NCBI GenBank assembly: GCA_903861005.1
Contig: CAIOSP010000093.1
Span: 1-36,320 of the forward strand
DNA: 36,320 nt
Direction: 5' to 3'
Source of the DNA: an uncultured Pseudomonadota bacterium
Lineage (GTDB): Bacteria; Myxococcota_A; UBA796; GCA-2862545
The notes below the pieces were generated by a model that saw nothing but the letters and a program-made list of their open reading frames with translations, was not told the origin of the DNA and searched no databases. Below are positions 32,481 through 36,320 of this stretch, piece after piece (within the stretch, counting starts at the first letter, position 1; the number at the start of each line of letters is the position of its first letter). Made by a program: the position numbers and the translations under genes.

Positions 32481-34406
32481 CTACTTGGCCTCCCCACCGT
32501 TGGGATTCGCGGCGAACAGGGCCTTGGCCTCAGCCAGGCGCTCGTCGCGACGCTTCTGACGCTGCTCTTCGACGATCGCCAGCGGGTCCTGCGGGGCGTG
32601 CGTCGGCTGGGCGAAGCCCGGCAGGCTGGTCGCCGCAGGCTGGAGGGGCCGACCCTGCGCGATGCGCGAGATGGGGTCAGGGTAGCGCGCGGTGAGCTGC
32701 GCCGTGGCGTCCTCGAGCCAGGGCCCGCTCGTCATCGGCTCCAGCAGCTTGAGGCCCTGGTCGCGGATCATGTTGATGTGCATGCCGTCGCAGCGGCCGA
32801 TGAGCGCGCAGTCGTCGCAGCGGGACGACTTGGAGCGGTAGCCGTTCTTGATGTGGAAGCGGGCCAGCTGCGAGATGCTCAGGCGGCCGGTCCCCTGCTC
32901 GAACGTGTCGGACGGGAGCACGGCGCGGTCGGGGATCATCTCCATGAACGGCGTGTTGCACGGCGGCAGGCCAGACACGCGGACGCGCAGGCCCAGGGCC
33001 ACGAAGAACTGCTTGGGCTCGCGGACGTCGTTCTCCGACGATTCCTTCATCTGCTCGAACGTGGGCTGATGCACGCGGACGCGGGCCAGGTTGGCGGCCA
33101 GCGCGTCCTTGTGCTCGAGCATCCACGGGGCGGTCGACGTGTTGAGCCAGATCTCCAGCTCGCCGACCGAGTCGGGGATGGGCTGGCTGAACCACAGGTC
33201 GAGCTGCTCGGCGGTGCGCGCGACGAACACCGACGGGACGCCGAGGTCGGCGGGGATCGGCGACGCGTCCTTGGGGAGCGCGTACAGACCCGCGCCCGCA
33301 GGCAACGCGGCCACCACGCGGCGCAGGTCGTCGGTCTTGTCGACCTCGACCCCGACCTTGTTGATGCCGAACGGCAGCGGGACGGGCAGGCTCTTCAGCG
33401 CGCGCTTGTCCGCGCCCAGGTCCCAGACCTCCCAGGCGTCGGTGTTCTGGGCCTCGATGGTGCGGTCCATCGTGGTGCAGAAGGGCTCGATGAAGCAGTG
33501 CACGCAGCGCTCGGGCTGGCGGCAGTTCAAGGGCTCGCCGGTGTCCAGGTAGTTCCGGACGTGGAAGCGGCGGCCGTTGATCTCGTCCATCATCTTGTGG
33601 GGGTCCTGGATCAGGTCCTCCATGCCCTCAAGATGCGCGACAGGGAACCGGTTGGTCCACACGACGAACCGCGGGTGGCGGTTGAGGCGGAACACCTTCT
33701 GCAGGATGGGGAGGTACTCGCGCGGATTGTAGAACAGCTCGTCGCGGTTCTCGAACCCGGCGGCCTGCGGGATGATGTGCAGCAGGTCGAACTCGGTCAC
33801 GCCCAGCTTGATCGCCAGCTGAACGATCTGATCGAGCACGCCGACGTTCTGCTTGTTGATCACCACGTCCACCGAGCAGATGACGCGCGGGTCGCGCGCG
33901 GCGCGGTGGATGGCCTTGGTGATGCGCTGGAAGCTGTCCTTGTGCGCGGTCAGCCGGTTGTGGAGCTCGGGCGTGTGGCCGTGCAGGCTGAACGTCATCT
34001 CCTGGAGGCCTGCGGTCACGCACTCCTCGTAGAACTCGCGTTCCGCGTAGCGCCAGCCGTTGGTGACGGTCTGGATGCGGCCGTAGCCGACCTCGCGGGC
34101 GTAGCGGATGAACTCCGGGAACAGCGGGTGCAGCGACGCCTCACCGCCCGACAGGATGATCTTCCACGCGTTCTGCTCGGTGCGACCGCGCAGGATCTCC
34201 GCCTTCACGTCCTCTTCGGACAAGTAGACGTTGCGCGGCGTGTCGCTGTCCAAGCAGAAGATGCAGTGGCTGTTGCAGGCGGTGACGGTGCGGACCCAAT
34301 GCTTGGGTACGTTCGACACCTCCTCGCGCCAGAGCATGTACTCCTCGGAGTTCTGCCCCTCTGGCTTGATGAAGGACAGACCCGTCGGCTCGGCGTGTTC
34401 ACCCAT
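32481..34406 (-). CDS. Large two-part radical SAM protein with two Cys sites
   Basis: A 641-residue protein. C44-NSH-C48-IF-C51-LDSD is the radical SAM motif and GGEA (87-90) stands in for GGEP. TFSLHGHTPELHNRLTAHKDSF and INKQNVGVLDQIVQLA complete a barrel. A first C-terminal Cys set (CRQPERCVHCFIEPFC, about 294-309) resembles SPASM ligands. After it comes a second alpha/beta region (~340-520) ending GLRVRVSGLPPC and then CDDCALIGRCDG near 529-540, repeating the barrel-plus-Cys layout without a CxxxCxxC. AGGAG lies five bases before the ATG at 34406; a longer frame lacks an RBS. Flanked by radical SAM genes with gaps of 23 and 3 bases. Confidence 0.82.
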   Translation of the reverse strand: MGEHAEPTGLSFIKPEGQNSEEYMLWREEVSNVPKHWVRTVTACNSHCIFCLDSDTPRNVYLSEEDVKAEILRGRTEQNAWKIILSGGEASLHPLFPEFIRYAREVGYGRIQTVTNGWRYAEREFYEECVTAGLQEMTFSLHGHTPELHNRLTAHKDSFQRITKAIHRAARDPRVICSVDVVINKQNVGVLDQIVQLAIKLGVTEFDLLHIIPQAAGFENRDELFYNPREYLPILQKVFRLNRHPRFVVWTNRFPVAHLEGMEDLIQDPHKMMDEINGRRFHVRNYLDTGEPLNCRQPERCVHCFIEPFCTTMDRTIEAQNTDAWEVWDLGADKRALKSLPVPLPFGINKVGVEVDKTDDLRRVVAALPAGAGLYALPKDASPIPADLGVPSVFVARTAEQLDLWFSQPIPDSVGELEIWLNTSTAPWMLEHKDALAANLARVRVHQPTFEQMKESSENDVREPKQFFVALGLRVRVSGLPPCNTPFMEMIPDRAVLPSDTFEQGTGRLSISQLARFHIKNGYRSKSSRCDDCALIGRCDGMHINMIRDQGLKLLEPMTSGPWLEDATAQLTARYPDPISRIAQGRPLQPAATSLPGFAQPTHAPQDPLAIVEEQRQKRRDERLAEAKALFAANPNGGEAK

Positions 34407-34429
34407 CGGGGCTCCTGTCTCTCGGGCGC

Positions 34430-36320
34430 CTACCCGGTCGTCGTCCAACCGACGGCGTATCCGGGAAGCACGCGCGAATCAGCGCGCTGGGAAGAGTCCA
34501 GCCCTGCAGTATAGCAGCCAAACCGGTCAAGACCGCTCGGCTGTGACCAGGATTCCGGGATCTCACCCCACGCGACCTCGGCAATGGGCGCCGGAACGAC
34601 ATGATCCGGCCTGTCGAAGATCGTCGCGGGCAGCACGGCGGCGATCGCATCGCGTGCGGGGCCCTGGGGCAACGACTCGGCGGCGCGCAGGAGCGCGGTC
34701 AGGTTGCCCCCCTTCGACGACAGCCGGAAGAACGGCGCGCCGGGCAGATCGCCGCGGTCCCAGGCCTCGGCGAACGGCAGCAGCTGGTCGGCCGACGTGA
34801 GCACGGCGTACACGCCCAGCTCGAGCGACGGCACCAGCGTGCCCGCGCGGTCGATCGCCTTGAGCGTGGCGTCGAACGCGCCCGCGCGACCCACCAGCGC
34901 GTCGTGCTCCGCCGCGTCCGCGGACAGCAGCGCGCCGTCCAGGCGGGTGATGCCACGCAGGCGGCGGATCTCCATGTCGCCCAGGCGCTCGAACGCGCTC
35001 AGGTCACCGGCCACCTCGATGCGCTTGAACTCCAGGCGGGTGGCCTCGCGCAGCATCTCGGCCGCCTCGGGGTGCCACAGGCTGCCGGCCGACGCGATGC
35101 GCAGCGTGCTCGCGCCCACCTGCGCGGCCTTCACCAAGCGCTGGCGGATCTCGCGGGTGGGCTCGGGCACGTCCGGACCGGGGCGATCGCCCAGCACGGG
35201 GTCGGCGATCTTGGACGGCGCCAGGAACACAAAGCGGAGCGTGTCCGGCGGGTCGGACTTGGCGACGAGCGCCAGCGGGTCGCCCGCCAGCGACGGCAGC
35301 TGGGCCGACATGCGCGCGAACATGGCGCGACTCTGCGGGAAGCGACCACCGCGCGGCGGCGGGAACACGTCGCCGCCCTCCAGCGGCGTGGGCGGCAGCT
35401 TGCCCGGGTTCACCAGCTTCACGCCCTCGCTGTCGATCTCCATGCGACCAAAGCGGCGGGTGTAGTCGGTGGGCGCGCCGCAGCAGGCGGGGCCGCCCGG
35501 GCACGCGCCGCAGCCACGCTCAGACGGCGGCGGCTCGAAGCGCGGGCGCAGGAAGGGCCACGGACCGGTCGACGGCACGGCCCACACCACGGCGTCCGTC
35601 GGCAGGTAGGCCATCTTGGCGCCGGGCGACACACACTGCGGGAAGCCCTCGATCCACACGTTCAGGCCGCTGCGCATGCCCAGCTGCGCTGCCTTCTCCA
35701 GGTCCTTGCCCACCAGACCAAAGCGCGCGGCGACCGGGATGTCGGCGTCCGCCGTGGGGCCGCGCGCCGTCACGCGGCGGAGCACCACGGTCTTGGCGCC
35801 CAGCTTGGTGAAGAAGTCGAGCGCCTCGTCCAGGTAGGGGCCGGTGGGGCGGGTGACGGTGCACTCGACCTCGACCTCCAGGCCGGCCTCGACGCAGGCG
35901 CGCAGGCCCTTCACGGCGCGCTTGAACGCGCCGGTCTGCCCGAACAGCCAGTCATGGGCGTCGCCGCGGGCGCTCGCCAGGCGGACGCGCACGCGCTTGA
36001 GGCCCAGCTGCTTGAGCATCGCCGGGACGTTGGGCGCACCGAGCGCCAGGCCGTCGGTGATCATGCCCAGGCCGGGTGCGCCGGCGTCAGCCAGCGCGCG
36101 GACCAGCTGGGGGAAGTCGTCGCGCAGGGTGGGCTCGCCGCCCGCGATCATCCAGCTCCCTGCGTCCGGAAACGCGCGGGCGGCCGCCACCACGTCGGCG
36201 ATCGAGGGATCGGCCGGGGCGTCGTCGACGGCGTGGTCGAGCTTGCCCGTGAGTCGCTGGCGCGCGCCCGCGACGACCCGGACCTCGGGTTGTGCGGCGG
36301 TGGGCGGAGTGCGTCGGCCG
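34430..36320 (-). CDS. Radical SAM-type protein, 5' end beyond window, with degenerate second barrel
   Basis: The frame is open to the window end, giving 629 visible residues and no start. Near the visible N-terminus MIAGGEPTLRDDFPQLVRAL is a clear radical SAM GGEP strand, followed by MITDGLALG and SARGDAHDWLFGQTGAFKRA, typical barrel motifs. The CxxxCxxC that should precede GGEP by ~45 residues is not in the visible part; it is either outside the window or missing. A Cys set, CGACPGGPACCG, suggests an auxiliary cluster. The C-terminal ~250 residues repeat the barrel order (RIASAGSLWHPEAAEMLREA, SADAAEHDALVGRAGAFDAT, YAVLTSADQLLPFAEAW) without Fe-S cysteines. Confidence 0.8.
   Translation of the reverse strand, partial: GRRTPPTAAQPEVRVVAGARQRLTGKLDHAVDDAPADPSIADVVAAARAFPDAGSWMIAGGEPTLRDDFPQLVRALADAGAPGLGMITDGLALGAPNVPAMLKQLGLKRVRVRLASARGDAHDWLFGQTGAFKRAVKGLRACVEAGLEVEVECTVTRPTGPYLDEALDFFTKLGAKTVVLRRVTARGPTADADIPVAARFGLVGKDLEKAAQLGMRSGLNVWIEGFPQCVSPGAKMAYLPTDAVVWAVPSTGPWPFLRPRFEPPPSERGCGACPGGPACCGAPTDYTRRFGRMEIDSEGVKLVNPGKLPPTPLEGGDVFPPPRGGRFPQSRAMFARMSAQLPSLAGDPLALVAKSDPPDTLRFVFLAPSKIADPVLGDRPGPDVPEPTREIRQRLVKAAQVGASTLRIASAGSLWHPEAAEMLREATRLEFKRIEVAGDLSAFERLGDMEIRRLRGITRLDGALLSADAAEHDALVGRAGAFDATLKAIDRAGTLVPSLELGVYAVLTSADQLLPFAEAWDRGDLPGAPFFRLSSKGGNLTALLRAAESLPQGPARDAIAAVLPATIFDRPDHVVPAPIAEVAWGEIPESWSQPSGLDRFGCYTAGLDSSQRADSRVLPGYAVGWTTTG

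Noticed and set aside
31380-34514. 1044-residue plus-strand frame opposite two radical SAM genes
   Set aside because: The composition (His/Gln/Arg/Leu/Val) is the usual shadow of high-GC genes; the minus-strand proteins carry clear CxxxCxxC and GGEP-type motifs.

Overview
The window looks like chromosomal DNA of a high-GC member of the Myxococcota (old Deltaproteobacteria). Two secreted proteins end in MYXO-CTERM-like tails (a Cys-Gly-Cys motif, a hydrophobic stretch, then an Arg run). Several lipoproteins carry Asp-Thr-Asp-rich linkers just after the lipobox. The content includes FG-GAP/UnbV surface proteins, an ECF sigma factor and many radical SAM enzymes. These are judgements from sequence reading; no database search was run.

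Left part (1-13.4 kb), mostly ordinary genes. The window opens in the 3' end of an IS630-type transposase. Next come an FG-GAP lipoprotein, a NifU-type Fe-S scaffold, a diaminopimelate epimerase homologue whose two catalytic cysteines are both serine, coupled to a tail-anchored membrane protein, and an NAD kinase. Then follow a membrane-fused HSL-type hydrolase, a zinc-phospholipase-like secreted protein, an NTF2-like lipoprotein, an MFS transporter with a rhodanese, an ECF sigma factor with a DUF6132-type mini membrane protein, and a ZIP-like transporter with a His-rich loop.

Middle part (13.4-20.5 kb). A small MNIO locus encodes a lipoprotein combining two copies of a C-x-G-x-N-S-C-x-G-x-S motif with a cytochrome c domain. 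One base separates it from a gene fusing a DUF692 multinuclear iron oxygenase to a DUF2063/MbnC-like partner. This looks like a self-contained post-translational modification module. A PHP-domain secreted hydrolase and an HpnN/MMPL-type RND transporter share a TGATG junction just upstream.

Right part (20.6-36.3 kb), the most unusual region: seven radical SAM genes within 16 kb around a repeat protein. The core is a tightly overlapping minus-strand operon: HxsD, a second HxsD-like protein, HxsB-type radical SAM/SPASM maturase, a precursor with 50 uninterrupted Ser-His-Xaa triplets (46 Gly, 3 Ala, 1 Cys), two further radical SAM enzymes and an unrecognised 481-residue protein. This is a variant of the His-Xaa-Ser (Hxs) peptide-modification system. 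Upstream on the same strand lie three more radical SAM genes (the first cut by the window end, with an apparent degenerate second barrel) and a Tat-exported small protein. That small gene has its own -10 box, a leader of three abutting hairpins, and a strong terminator that separates it from the hxs operon. A 1032-residue radical SAM protein on the opposite strand converges on the cluster.

Working model (inference): HxsB, the HxsD pair and the coupled radical SAM enzymes install modifications on the Ser-His-Gly array. The other large radical SAM proteins may modify the same substrate, the Tat protein, or a target outside the window. No tRNA, rRNA or CRISPR array was seen.
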